Part shown: positions 35,471 through 46,576 of the stretch, in pieces
How positions within the stretch are numbered: the stretch's first letter is position 1
Layout: the number at the start of each line of letters is the position of its first letter
Origin: Dermatemys mawii
Lineage: Eukaryota; Chordata; Testudines; Dermatemydidae
Direction: 5' to 3'
Assembly: GCA_007922305.1 (NCBI GenBank)
Contig: ML677335.1
Coordinates: forward strand, 34,491,216 to 34,555,215
Length of the DNA stretch: 64,000 bases
Position numbers and translations under genes: made by a program
The notes under the pieces: generated by a model
Seen by the model: only the letters and a program-made list of their open reading frames with translations
What the model was told of the DNA's origin: nothing
The model's database searches: none

Positions 35471-36851
35471 AACCCCATGCTAAAAAGTCATGAAGTTGAA
35501 CCCAATCAACCAAAGTCCCGGTATTTCTGAAATGGCCTTTTGGTTGTTATGATTATAGTCCTGTAGATTATTGGAGACCATATTCTTGCAACCCAGCATT
35601 CCTTCAAAGCCAAAAGAAATGGGGAGGCCATTACCCACCCTGCCTAGATGCTCAATCCTCAGGTCCTGAATTCTCAAAGCAATTTGGCTCTGTTTTTGCT
35701 TCCTCTCTTACTATCTCCCACAAACTACTTTCTCTCTTTCAATGGCTGTTTCCTTGTCTCTCAGGAATATCCCTGAATGGAGTAGCAGACCTTTTGAGAC
35801 TTTTATCACCATTTTTAAATGATCTTGGTACCTCCTTCCAGAGTCTTTAATGTAAGAGAGCCAATATCTATTCTCAGATATACACAAAGAGTTTCCATTA
35901 ACTCCAGTTGGTAGTTGAGTAATATAAAAAGTCAGAATTTAGCATAGCTTCTTATTAAAATGAGTTTCTATTATCATAGAGCTGTTCTTGACTAGTCCAT
36001 TAACAGCAATGCTTAGGCAACCTTAAATAAAATGTTGTATTGTATTAATGTGTTGAAGTGAACAGAAATGTGTGCAATTTAAAGGAGGATTTTCCCTTTT
36101 TAGCTTTATATATACACATATCTGAACACTTACCTGAGCAGCTTTAAAACGTTTGAATAATTATTCTCAGACTACATCATAAAACTTTATTGGGAGGGGA
36201 AGTACAAATGAATAAATTGCATCCTGTACTATTGTCTCTGCAGGTCCAAAACCGAACATTAAAATTGCCACTTTTTCTGCTGAAGCCTAGTCAGGCTATT
36301 CATAAATCGTCAATCCACTGTCCTCTAAAAGTCTGCTTGTATTCAGAAGCTGATTCAGACTATTTAGACATTTTCAGCTATTTCATACATTTACAGTAAC
36401 TTGTACAAATGTAGCTTTCAGTCAAAACACAATGGGAGTGAGTTTAGTTTACATGAAATAATTTAGTCCCATATCACAAGTTAATTTACTGCTGTTCACC
36501 ATCAAATATTATGTGATATTTGCATTGTTAAAAATAAAGCAAGCCCTAGATCCTAGACAAAAGGTGTTATTTCTTTTACTGTGTGTTAAGCATCCCATAA
36601 TGTTTTGTTTGAAAAAAATACTGGCCTCTTTTACAACAATTTAGTGATGTATTAACCATATCATGAACAGCAGTGAATCTTCATGACAGTAAGGATTACT
36701 GACAGATGTTAAGAGACACAAAATGATAATGACCCTGGTCCCCATTCCTAAATTAACACACATTAAAACAACAGAAATAAAAGACTCCAATATGGTGAAT
36801 GTTACAAAGACATGCTTTTGTTATTTCTGAAGACAATGCTAATACTCTGTG
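35471..36851. other. unique sequence, no gene seen
   Basis: Nothing recognised on either strand. Confidence 0.5.
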
Positions 36852-37081
36852 CCCTGGTCTACACTGTGGGGGAAGACGGGAGTTCGACCTAAGATACACA
36901 ACTTCACCTATGGGAATAGCATGGCTGAAGTCGACATATTTAGGTCGACTTACTGCGGCGTCTTCATGGTGCTGAGTCAACTGCTGCCTCTCGCCCATTG
37001 ACTTCGCCTACACCTCTCACAGCAGTGGAGTACCGGAGTCGACGGGAGAGCCCTTGGGGTCGATTTATCATGTCTAGACTA
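36852..37081. mobile_element. MITE (ccctggtctacact type), right end missing
   Basis: Starts ccctggtctacactgtggg, followed by gttcgacctaagatacacaa, gaagtcgacatatttaggtc, gacttactgcggcgtcttc, and gtcgacgggagagcccttgg, matching a turtle MITE rich in gtcgac (SalI) words. It stops at catgtctagacta, before the right-hand terminus, so it is 3'-truncated. CpG-rich relative to its surroundings. Confidence 0.75.
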
Positions 37082-37130
37082 AATTAAATAAATAAACAAA
37101 TACAATACAACACAATAATTGAGGGAAAGC

Positions 37131-37390
37131 ATTGCATTGTGGTTAATGTGGGGATTTAAGTAGTGCACTGGGATTTAGTTCGATTCCCACCTTGTCCACA
37201 AGTTTCATATGTGAACTTGGGCACTTGGTTTCACTGTGCCTTAGGTTCTCATCTATAAAATAGAGGCAATCAAAATTCACTTCCTCCCTTCTTTTGTGTG
37301 TCTTTTGTATTTAGATTACGAGCTCTCGGGGACAGAGACTGTCCCTTAATATGCATATCTACAGTGCGTACCACCATGGCCTGATTTCTC
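37131..37390 (+). mobile_element. tRNA-headed SINE (CORE/MIR-like)
   Basis: The head contains a degenerate A box (gtggttaatgtggg...) and a near-perfect RNA polymerase III B box GTTCGATTC (37178-37186). It is followed by the acttgggcac...cactgtgcctt...tctataaaatagaggcaat region shared by MIR-like SINEs, and a tail with attacgagctctcgggg-cagagactgtccc, familiar from turtle/crocodilian SINEs. Transcribed to the right by Pol III when active. Diverged, so old. Confidence 0.72.
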
Positions 37391-38410
37391 ATTATGGCCA
37401 CAGGTGTAATTATTTGATACCATTTACAATAATCATTCGAGTACAGTTGCAAACCTTAAATTTGTCACACACAACCAAAGCCACTGGTTATTAAATTATG
37501 GTAGAGATGGGCAAATTTGGTTTTGGTAAAGAAAAACTATCCCAAACTTTTGCCTACAGGAAAAACAAAAATGTTTTGAGGCTTGAAAAAAAATCAGTAA
37601 CAACCCTCATACAGCCCTTAATTTTAATTTTTACATTCACCTTTACATCTTAATGCCAAGCAAAGTTGAACCGCCCTTCACCTTCAAAGTTAAAAGACAG
37701 TTTATTTGTGGTGTTTCCAATCTGTACAAAAGTAGGAAATTCTCAGAGGAAAGCAAATTTCTTGTGAGACATGGAGGACATTTTTGCAAACCTAAGTGGG
37801 TCCAGGAAGTTGGAACAGGCATCTGATCTTTTGGATGTTTGCTTATCTTAACCCATTAAATCACCTGAGCTTTCCTTATCATGATGACTTTATCTTATTA
37901 TTTTATAAATTCATGCTTCTTATCACAGTATCTTTTTCAGTTGAGCAGATGGATAATCTTCCTAGGTCTATATGAAACATTAAAAATGTTGGGGGAATGG
38001 GATTTTGCAAAATATCTCATTTCATGGACTATTTCATTTCTGCCTGTAGAAAAATATTATTGTTGTTTGAAGGAACATAGTTGCCAGAAGATTTTGCATT
38101 CTTTTATGGGGACAAAGGCATCATTATCAGCAATAATGGAGAAGCCATACAAGGAGCATCCAATATATTTTTCCAAAAAGGGGATGTGTGCTGCATACCA
38201 CAATTATGTTGTATGGGAGCAATTACTGATGGCTCCATGTAGTTTGAGACAAAATTGGAGAATCTCTTGTGCATAAACTTTTGTTTGAAATAAACATACA
38301 TTAAATCTGTTTAATAAAGAAAATGTTCTGACAAATATGGACATACTTCTGTAAGAATTCCAACTGACTTTAATGGGAGCTACAGGCATGGAGCTCAGCA
38401 CACAGGATGA
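37391..38410. other. unique sequence, no gene seen
   Basis: The 131-codon open frame at 37881-38276 has no recognisable domain and no plausible gene context. Confidence 0.45.
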
Positions 38411-38418
38411 GGCTCTAC
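38411..38418. repeat. candidate hAT target duplication, left (ggctctac)
   Basis: 6 of 8 bases match 39244-39251 (ggtgctac). Confidence 0.45.
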
Positions 38419-39243
38419 CCAAGGTGGAAGTAAGCTGGTACGCCCCAGTACAGTGTACTGGCAAGAGCCGGTGTGCCATACTGGGGCGGCCTGGCTTTCC
38501 CAGGCAGCAATTTAAAGGGCCTGGGGTTCCCAGCAGCAGCTGGAGCCCCAGGCCCTTTAAATTGCCTCCAGAACCCTACTGCTGGATCCTTGGGGTAGCA
38601 ACTGCGGGGCTCTGGTGGCTATTTAAAGAGTCTGGGGTTCCCGCTGCCTCTACTGCCCCGGGCCCTTTAAATAGCCGCTGAAGCCTCACTGCTGCTACCC
38701 CAGGGCTCCAGCGGCTTTTTAAAGGGATGGGGCGGTAGAAGCAGGGGAGACCTGGGCCCTTTAAATAGCGCCCAGAGCCTTGCTGCCGGAGCCCTGGGGT
38801 AGCGGCGGCAGGGCTCTGGTTGTGATTTAAAGGGCTCAGGGAGATAGTGGTGGTCAAGCCCTGTGCCCTTTAAATAGGTGCTGGAGCCCCACTGCCACCT
38901 CTTTGGCCGTCTCTGGGGACGATTTAAAGGGCCCAGAGCAGTAGCAGTAGCTGGAGCCACATACCCGGAGCCCTGGGGAAGCAGCAGCGGGGTGCCAGCA
39001 GCTATTTAAATGGCCCAGGGCTCGGCCGCCACTACCACCCCGGGCCCTTTAAACTGCTGCCGTAGCCCCTGGCTTCTGCTGCTGCCCCAGAAGAGGGGGA
39101 GCACTTACTGGCAAAGGGCAGATCTTGGCTGGCTCTGACCCCCAACCCTACCCCTTCCACCCAAGGCCCCGCCCCTTCTGGGAGCCAGAGCCAGTCCCAG
39201 CCCAGCCCTATACCTATAAGCCCTATACTTACTTTCACCCCTG
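38419..39243. mobile_element. hAT-type element of alternating ATTTAAAGGGCC modules
   Basis: Left terminus ccaaggtggaagtaagctgg and right terminus acttactttcacccctg are diverged inverted repeats of the caggggtgaaagtaag kind, with a possible 8-bp duplication outside. The interior holds about eleven TTTAAA cores. The flanking GGGCC alternates sides (atttaaagggcc, then ggccctttaaat), spaced roughly 40-70 bp, with gcagc/gctgc filler. It can fold into a series of hairpins. No transposase; the 91-102 codon open frames are composition artefacts. A short relative is at 55994-56361. Confidence 0.72.
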
Positions 39244-41750
39244 GGTGCTACACTTCTACGGTTTATATAATGTTCATCTATATCCTGCGACCTAGCCCCT
39301 GTAGAAATTAATACACAAAAAACTAAAAGTAAAAAAGAAATATATATTATAGAAACAAGATTCAATATGAATTTTAAAGCCCCATTCCCAGCATTGAAAT
39401 ATCTGCTAACTGACTCTGAATGTCAGCAAAAAGCTTGATTGACAACTCAGTCTTTGAAGTACAGATACAAATGTGCAGAGGTGTTGTTAGAAATGTGGGT
39501 CACAAGAGGCTTGAAGTAGTCAGAAGGAAGCCATCAAGCCTTAAAATAAGATATATTTTACCTCAGGCTGATTAGAGGCTTTGACGGCCCTGGATAATGT
39601 TTAACCTTCAGAGTTATAAAGAGGCCAGAATTTCCCTGAGCTTACACCTTTAAATAGGCTTTGTTTTTTATTTTTTGCTGTGTTAGACAATATTATACAT
39701 CCAAACCTCATTATAAAATCCACTAGAGCTCCTTACTTCATAGCTCTGGTTTGAAATCAAGGCATTGATTGATCCGGTATAAGAGTTCATAGTCCCCAAC
39801 TAACTGGGAATCACATAAAATAGCATGTCGCACGTGCCAGTGCGTGCGTGTGTGCAATATATGACTGACATTGGCAAACCAAGTTAATCAGTATTAAACC
39901 TTTTCTCTTTCCATAGACAGTAGTTCATTCATTGGCAAGGTTATCATTTTTGTTTTAAGATCACTCACCAGAAGTTTTAATCACTCAAAATGATTGTTGG
40001 TCCCACATTCCTCACCAGTTAGCAGAACACACTAAAATTGACAGAAGTATAAAGTCCTAATAGGTATTGTCTATAGAAAAACCAGAATCGGGAAGGAGAA
40101 ATAAACAAGATTAAAAGAGATTTGCCTGCTATTCAATGGTGCAAGGAAGGAAAGATTATAGAGCATCAGACCAAAGGTCAAGAAGAATGGTTAAATAAAT
40201 GCAAGTGTTGGACAAAAATAAATAAAACTGAAGAAACATTCAAAACCTTCTCTTGTCCCAACTCCTACCCTCATTCTGTGAGGGCATGTATATACTGTGT
40301 GTTACTTTGGGTTTATGGTTTAATATGGATTTTAAATATTAAAAAGCCAGGCCAGATCCTGAACTTGTGTAAAATTGGGATATTTTTATTCAAGTGAATG
40401 GAGTTAGGCTGAGGAATTCAGCCCATGGTATAGAAGGTTTCCAAAAGATAAATATTTCTAAAAAAAGACTTCATTCAAATAAAGTCAAGGTCACAGACAT
40501 ACATAAGGGGCATGGGTACATAATACCTTTCAAAAATAAAAATAAAATTAAATAAATTAATATCCAATAAAAATAAATAAAAATATCCAAACATTAGTTC
40601 CCCATGTGATGTATAATTAAAGTTACTCATCTTGTGAGCCACTCAGACAACCTTAACTCTGTCCCAAGATGTATTGGCTCAAATATGTGGAGAATAATTG
40701 ATCTGAATGCCAGCAAATGACAGGGCATTGATCAAGAAGAATTGAGAATGTCCTTAATCTCCTTTACATGGCATGCCCAAGGTTTAGAACAATCAAGGTT
40801 CACGGTTACTAGAAATCTCAGACTGGAAAGATGCATCTCTGATCAGAAAACCAACATGGGATGAATCTCTGAGATAAGATGCTAAGGAGAAGACAGGTTT
40901 TGACAAGAGTTAATAAAACATAAGTGAGTATAGTAACAAGTCAATCCCTGACATTATTGGTTCACTAAGGGATTCAGAAATGTATTTGTGTATTTTTGTT
41001 AACTTGCATTAAATTGCAGCTTTCTGATATTCACTATTGGTAAACAAACACAGATCTTTCTTTACAATGCAATTTGAGTTTCTGACTATTGTAGATGAAA
41101 ATGAATAGCACATTGAATAATTCTTTTCTGGGAGTATGGAGACAATTTTATATAAAAACCACTAGCTGAGCTATATCTCAGTATTTCATATAGAAAATGC
41201 AATTTATTCAATGTTCCCTCCTCAATCTACATGATTCCAGATAGAATTGTCTGTCATTTCGTGAGGAATATATTAACAAGGACTCTTTTGATAAGATGGC
41301 AACCCATCATGGTAAAGAAACCCACAGGTTCTTATTCAAAATATTTCTGAATAAGTCTGCTAGGTGTGTTTGTTTAACCTCTTCATAGCTGGGCTCACAG
41401 AAATGCTCTTATGCCATCATTATTAATGACACTGTACTAAAATCAATCAGGTATAAGTACATACCGGATACAGTACTCTCTCGGTTGCAATATAGGAAAT
41501 AAACTGGATACAGAGCTAAAGCTCTGGAAATTTTAATCCCTTTAAACATATTAGGGAAGGATAGAACAGATGATAGGGAATTGGGATTCCTGGGGCTAGA
41601 TTACACGAGGAGCAAACAGAGTGATGGTCATCTGGTCAGTACAGATTACAGGAAGCATGGAATGTGGGACAGCACCTCTCTTGCATCATTCTCCCTTTAA
41701 ACTTTGTGGAAGCTCATCCCCATGGCTGCACTGTGAGCACTGTGCTCTAC
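39244..41750. other. unique sequence, no gene seen
   Basis: First octamer may be the right target duplication of the preceding element. The 91-codon open frame at 40122-40397 has no recognisable domain. A purine/pyrimidine-alternating cgtgcgtgtgtgc word lies near 39842. Confidence 0.45.
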
Positions 41751-41770
41751 TTTTTTTTTTTTTTTTTTTT
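41751..41770. repeat. poly(T) tract, 20 nt
   Basis: Twenty uninterrupted T. It could be the A-tail of a minus-strand retroposed sequence starting at about 41771, but I recognise no source gene. Confidence 0.9.
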
Positions 41771-42067
41771 CCCCAGAAGTGGTGGAAATAAGAAAAAGCA
41801 GGTCCAGCAACTAGCTATTTTTCAAGGCATTATCACCCAGCTAATCAGCTGATGTACCAGCAGGAGTCAAAGATGTCCAGCTCCTTCAGACTTCCCCCCC
41901 CTGGCTCTTCCGGGGTCTCTGCCTTTGTGGATCTGGGTATTGATTTTCCCAAGGTCACAAGTCTCTCCAGGATACCCCAAAACACCTCCTCCTACTCAAA
42001 GAGAAAATCACTGTTTTTTTTCAAATGCCCCTTTTGCTTCATACTCCTAGATTTCTTCAAGAAAGGC

Positions 42068-42208
42068 AATCCAGCCTCAGGGTTCTATTCTAGGCTCTGT
42101 CACTAACTTGCTTTGCAACCATGATAAATCATTCCTGCTCTCTGTTCCTCAAATTATCCTTCAGGAAAATGTTCATACTACTACTTACCTTGCTTACTTC
42201 TGTGCCAT
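42068..42208 (+). mobile_element. MIR/CORE-like SINE fragment
   Basis: ggttctattctaggctctgt (B-box-side motif of the tRNA head), cactaacttgctttgcaacc, aaatcattcctgctctctgt and tactacttacct follow the MIR-type SINE order. The 3' end is cut off where the CR1 at 42209 was inserted. Confidence 0.55.
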
Positions 42209-42712
42209 AGAATTATGAAGGTTGGAAGATACCTCAGGAGGTCATCTAGGTACAACCCCCTGCTCAAAGCAGGACCAATCCACAACTAAATCATCCCAGC
42301 CAGGGCTTTGTCAAGCCGCGCCTTATAAACCTCAAAGGATGGAGATTCCACCACCTCCCTAGGTAACCCATTCAGCATTTCACCACCCTCCTAGTGAAAT
42401 AGTTTCCCCTAATATCCAGCACAGACCTCCACCACTGCAACTTGAGACCATTGTTCCTTGTTCTGTCATCTGCCACCCCTGAGAACAGCCTAGCTCCATC
42501 CTGTTTGGACCCCCTCTTCAGGTAGTTGAAGCCTGCTATCAAATTCCCCCTCACTCTTCTCTTTTGCAAATTAAATAAGCCCAGTTCCCTCAGCCTCTCC
42601 TCATAAGTCATGTGCCCCAGGCCTCTAATCATTTTCACTGCCCTCCACTAGACTCGCTCCAATTTGTCCACATCCTTTCTGTAGTGAGAGGGCCAAAACT
42701 GGATGCAACACT
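42209..42712 (-). mobile_element. outer CR1 LINE, 3' part
   Basis: Reverse-orientation CR1: tagaattatgaaggttggaa at the 3' end, then ggtcatctaggtacaaccccc, catcccagccagggctttgt, ccaccacctccctaggtaac, cagcctctcctcataagtca, ending ggccaaaactggatgcaac. It breaks off at 42712 and resumes at 44352 with tactccagatgtgg, exactly the next CR1 bases, so another element interrupts it. Confidence 0.92.
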
Positions 42713-44340
42713 TAAGAACACAAGAACGGCCATGCCTGGTCACACCAAAGGTCCATCAAGCCCAGAATCCTGTCCTCTGACAGTGGCCAATGGCAGGTGC
42801 CCCAAAGCGAATGAACAAACAGGTTATCATCAAGTGATCCATGTTCTGTTACCCAATCTCAGTTTCTGGCAAACAGGGGCTACGAATCATTCCTTTCCAT
42901 CCTGGCTAATAGGCATTGATGGATCTATCTTCCGTGAATCTATCCAGCTCCCTTTTGATCCCTGTTAAGTATTGGCCTTTGAAACACCATCTGACAAGGA
43001 GTTCTAGAGGTTGGGCGAAAAAATACTTTCTTGTCTTTGTTTTAAATCTCCTACCTATTAATTTAATCCGGTGGCACCTTGTTCTTGTATTCTGAGAAGG
43101 AGTAAATAACACTTACTTATTTACTTTCTCTATATCACTCATGGTTTTATAGACCTCCATCAGATCCCCCCCTCTGTTTCCAAGTGGACGAGTCCCAGCC
43201 TTATTAATGTCTTCTCATATGGAAGCCATTCTATACCCCTAATCATTTTTGTTGCCATTTTCTGAACCTTTCCTAATTCGAATGTATTTTTTCTAAGATG
43301 GGCAACCACATCTGCAAGCAGTATTCAAAGTGTGGGCATACCATGGATTTATAGATGCAATATGATATTTTTTCTTATTATCTATCCCTTTCTTGATAAT
43401 TCCCAACATTCTGTTTGCTTTTTTGACTGCCGCTGCGCATTGAGTGGATGGATGATTTCAGAGAATTATCCATAGTGGTTCAAGATCTCTTTCTTGAGTG
43501 GTAACAGCTAATTTTGACCCCGTCATTGTATATGTAGAGTTAGGATTATGTTTTCCAGTGTGCATTACTTGGCATTTATCAACATTAAATTTAATCAGCC
43601 ATTTTGTTGCCAAACACCCAGTTTTGTGAGATCCTTTTGTAGCTCTTCGCAGTCTGCCTAAAACTTATCTATCCTGAATAATTTTGTATCATCTGAAAAT
43701 TTTGCCACCACACTGTTTACCCCTTTTTCCAGATCATTTATGAATATGTTAAATAGGACTGGTCCCAGTATAGATCCTTGGGGGACACCACTATTTACCT
43801 CTCCATTCTGAAAACTGACCATTTATTCTTACCCCTTGTTTCCTATATTTTAACCAGTTACCAATCCATGAAAGAACCTTCCCTCTTACCCATGAGTGCT
43901 TATTTTGCTTAAGAGCCTTTGGTGAGGGATCTTGTCAAAGGCTTTCTGAAAATCTAAATATACTATATCCACTGGATCGCCTTTGTCTGCAATCTTCTTG
44001 ACCCCCTCAAAGTATTCTAGCAGATTAGTGAGGCATGATTTTCCTTTACAAAAACTATGTTGACTATTTCTCAACAAATTATGTTCATCTATGTGTCTGA
44101 CAATGTTGTTCTTTACTATAGTTTCAATCACTTTTCCTGGCACTGAAGTGAGGCTTAGTGGCTTGCAGTTGCCAGTAAGCCTCCTCTGGAGTCCTTTTTA
44201 AAAATTGGCATCAATTAGCTACCCTTGAATCATTTAGTACAGAAGCTGATTTAAATGACAGGTTACAAATGTCAGTTAGTATTCCTGCAATTTCACATTT
44301 GAATTCCTTCAGAACTCTTGAGTGAATCCCATCAGGTCCT
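42713..44340 (-). mobile_element. inner CR1 LINE inserted in the outer CR1
   Basis: Reverse-orientation CR1 of a different subfamily, about 1.6 kb, starting with its 3' end taagaacacaagaacggcca. It runs back through the 3' region into the reverse-transcriptase coding part of ORF2. On the minus strand 43886-44143 encodes the GKSCLTNLLE...VYLDFQKAFDKIPH segment, whose YLDF is the first metal-binding motif of LINE reverse transcriptases. 44211-44340 encodes the preceding [12 protein letters not shown] motif. The reading frame is broken by stops and shifts. It is 5'-truncated within the polymerase and cannot mobilise. Confidence 0.9.
43886..44340 (-). pseudogene. CR1 ORF2 reverse-transcriptase fragment (inner element)
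   Basis: Carries fingers/palm motifs only: [12 protein letters not shown] near 44300, then after a stop/shift GKSCLTNLLE and DIVYLDFQKAFDKI. The YADD catalytic motif and the endonuclease domain are absent: the fragment runs out of frame toward the 3' region, and the 5' truncation removed the endonuclease. The enzyme normally performs target-primed reverse transcription; this copy is dead. Confidence 0.85.
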
Positions 44341-44349
44341 GGACCTGAT

Positions 44350-44910
44350 GGTACTCCAGATGTGGTCTCACCAATGCCGAATAGAGGGGAATAATCACTT
44401 TCCTCAGTCTGGCTGGCAACACTCCTAGTAATGCAGCCCAATATGCCATTAGCCTTCTTGGCAACAATGGCACACTGTTGATCATATCCAGCTTCTTGTC
44501 TACTATAATCCCCAGGTCTCTTTCTGCAGAACTGCTGCTTAGCCACTCGGTCCCCAGCCTGTAGCAGTGCATGGGATTCTTCCATCCTAAGCACAGGACT
44601 CCGCACTTGTCCTTGTTGAAGCTCATCAAATTTCTTTTGACCCAATCCTCCAATTTGTCTAGGTAACTCTGGATCCTATCCCTACCCTCCAGCATATGTT
44701 CGTCTCCCCGCAGCTTACTATCATCCAGATCTTTAATGAAGATGTTGAAAAAAAATGGCCCCAGGACTGACCCCTGGGGCACTCTCATATTGGCTTCCAA
44801 CTAGACATCAAGCCATTGATCACTACCCACTGAGCCTGACAATCTAGCCAGCTTTCTACCCATGTAATAGTCCATTCTTCCAATTCATACGTCTTTAACT
44901 TGCTGGCAAA
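44350..44910 (-). mobile_element. outer CR1 LINE, 5' part with ORF2 3' portion
   Basis: Resumes the CR1 interrupted at 42712. On the minus strand (44309-44979) the frame reads the late reverse-transcriptase/thumb region: [20 protein letters not shown], then [20 protein letters not shown], then [12 protein letters not shown], then [15 protein letters not shown]. Upstream is ESWLDCQAQWVVING. The expected YADD/FADDT catalytic segment between 'KDLDD' and the 'LEGRDRIQ' segment is missing, replaced by a direct jump, so the active site is deleted. 5'-truncated at about 44910. Confidence 0.9.
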
Positions 44911-46454
44911 AATAAAAAAACTTAATGAGGCTTCATTAAACAGTGGCTGAAAAAAACTGTTTGGTTGAAACTGCACCACAGACTTACAATGGGAATTTTG
45001 ATACTAATTTGTAGTTAGTTGTCTACCACAAATTAATGTTCCTGTATGTGGCTTAATTTTCCTCCCTGTAACTAACTTGGTGAAGTTTTGCAACAAGCTG
45101 AGCATCTTTTTTATACAATAAATAAAATAAAACCTCCACAGTTTTTGTTACTACTGAAACTATGAAATCAAAAGCCTCAAGGTAGGCAAGTCACAGCTAA
45201 TAATTTCTTACCAGTGCAGAATGAGCTACTGTTGTCTGAAACAAAATAAAAGGTCAATCAGACTTGCTGGTTTCAGCAGATGAATGTGCTAGTCAGTTAC
45301 TTCTCGGACATGTTCAGTTTCAACCAAAACCAATATACTAAAGCCTGATTTCTAACTTATGGTACTACAGAATGAGTTAGTGTAATAGGCAGCAATAAAA
45401 CAGTTAGTATGCAATTAATGGCCAACGTGAAGCATAAAGAAAAGTGGGAACCTAATAGTATAACACTATAGTGGAAGCGCACAAAGAAACATAAGCAGAA
45501 GTAGTAGCATATTGGTTAATGTTTGTTTATCATGATGAAAAAAATATTTAAACTCTAAAAGTTAGTAGTGTTTCCAGAAGAAAAATAGCATACAGGATGC
45601 TTGTGTAGCTATAGAAATTTAAGTTAGGTGCTTCCTTCTACCTATTTTATAAGGAATAGATCTCGTGATTTAGACAGAGGGAACAACACACACCTTCACA
45701 AAGAACTGAAACCTACCCATTCTAATTTTATACATGAACCACATTTCCTCATCTCCAAAGCCCCTGTTATTTTTCATTTTCACACACTCTATACTTCCAG
45801 TTTCTATATGGTATCAAAAGCAGAGATGTCAAAATGGCATGAAACAGGTTGTTTTAGAGGCATTTAAGGCTTGATAGCAAAAAGGAAACTCAGGAGATTG
45901 TTTGTTTTCTCAATTTTTTTTCCAGCTCAACTTGGCAATTCTCAAGAAGTCTGGATAAGCTAATAAAGTTCTTGGTTCATCTAAAGAACTGAAACTGCAG
46001 CTTAAATCCAGTACTGAGAAAGACTTCTGTCTCTGATAGTACAAGCTCTGATCAATGAAAGGGATACAAACCTTGACATCTCTTCAATGCATTGTTAATT
46101 ATTGTGTCAGATCACCTGACTGACAACATGTCTTGGTCTCAAAATGCATTCCTCATCTTCTGAGTAATGACACTAGTTTCTGGTGAAGGATGTTCCCTTT
46201 AAGTCGCACTGCATCTGTGTGGCTAAAAATGCAAGTCACCTGACCAAGCATCTCTTTCTGTGAATCTTGTTCTGTCTGCAGTAGCTATTTGCTTGACTAT
46301 AAGAGACAATTTCATCTACAGCAATATGCATAGTATTACCTACACGCACAGGAGAGTGGCACAAAACTGCGAAGTTGGGTGTCATTTTTATATAACACAC
46401 ACAACTCCTGTCCTATCTAGTGGCACCAAGACCACATAAAGATTAATGAATCTG
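44911..46454. other. unique AT-rich sequence, no gene seen
   Basis: Nothing recognised. Confidence 0.5.
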
Positions 46455-46576
46455 CTACAGCCTTAGCTAAAAGCCATGTGGCTTTTTAGATCATGCAGTA
46501 GATGCTCATGCATTAGCTCCAAAGGTCCCAGTTTCAATCCCATTGACAACCGAGCTCTGTCGGTGTTACACTTACA
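46455..46576 (+). mobile_element. tRNA-like SINE fragment
   Basis: Contains ctcatgcattagctccaaag, then ggtcccagtttcaatcccat (B-box-like GTTTCAATCC at 46530-46539), and ends with cgagctctgtcggtgttaca, matching a reptile tRNA-related repeat I know from similar sequences. Possible relatives of the same phrase set occur at 46895-47030 (ggttttagatctggaggtca). Short and diverged. Confidence 0.5.

Noticed and set aside
37881..38276. 131-codon open frame as a gene
   Set aside because: Cysteine/aromatic-rich with no family resemblance; length within chance expectation for 64 kb.
41735..41852. Processed pseudogene behind the 20-T tract
   Set aside because: No coding similarity to a known gene seen to the right of the tract and no target duplication.
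44211..44800. 144- and 163-codon open frames read as one reverse transcriptase
   Set aside because: They span the boundary between the outer and inner CR1; chimeric reading of two dead elements.
46524..46541. tRNA gene from the B-box-like sequence
   Set aside because: No cloverleaf, anticodon arm or A box at correct spacing; fits a SINE fragment.
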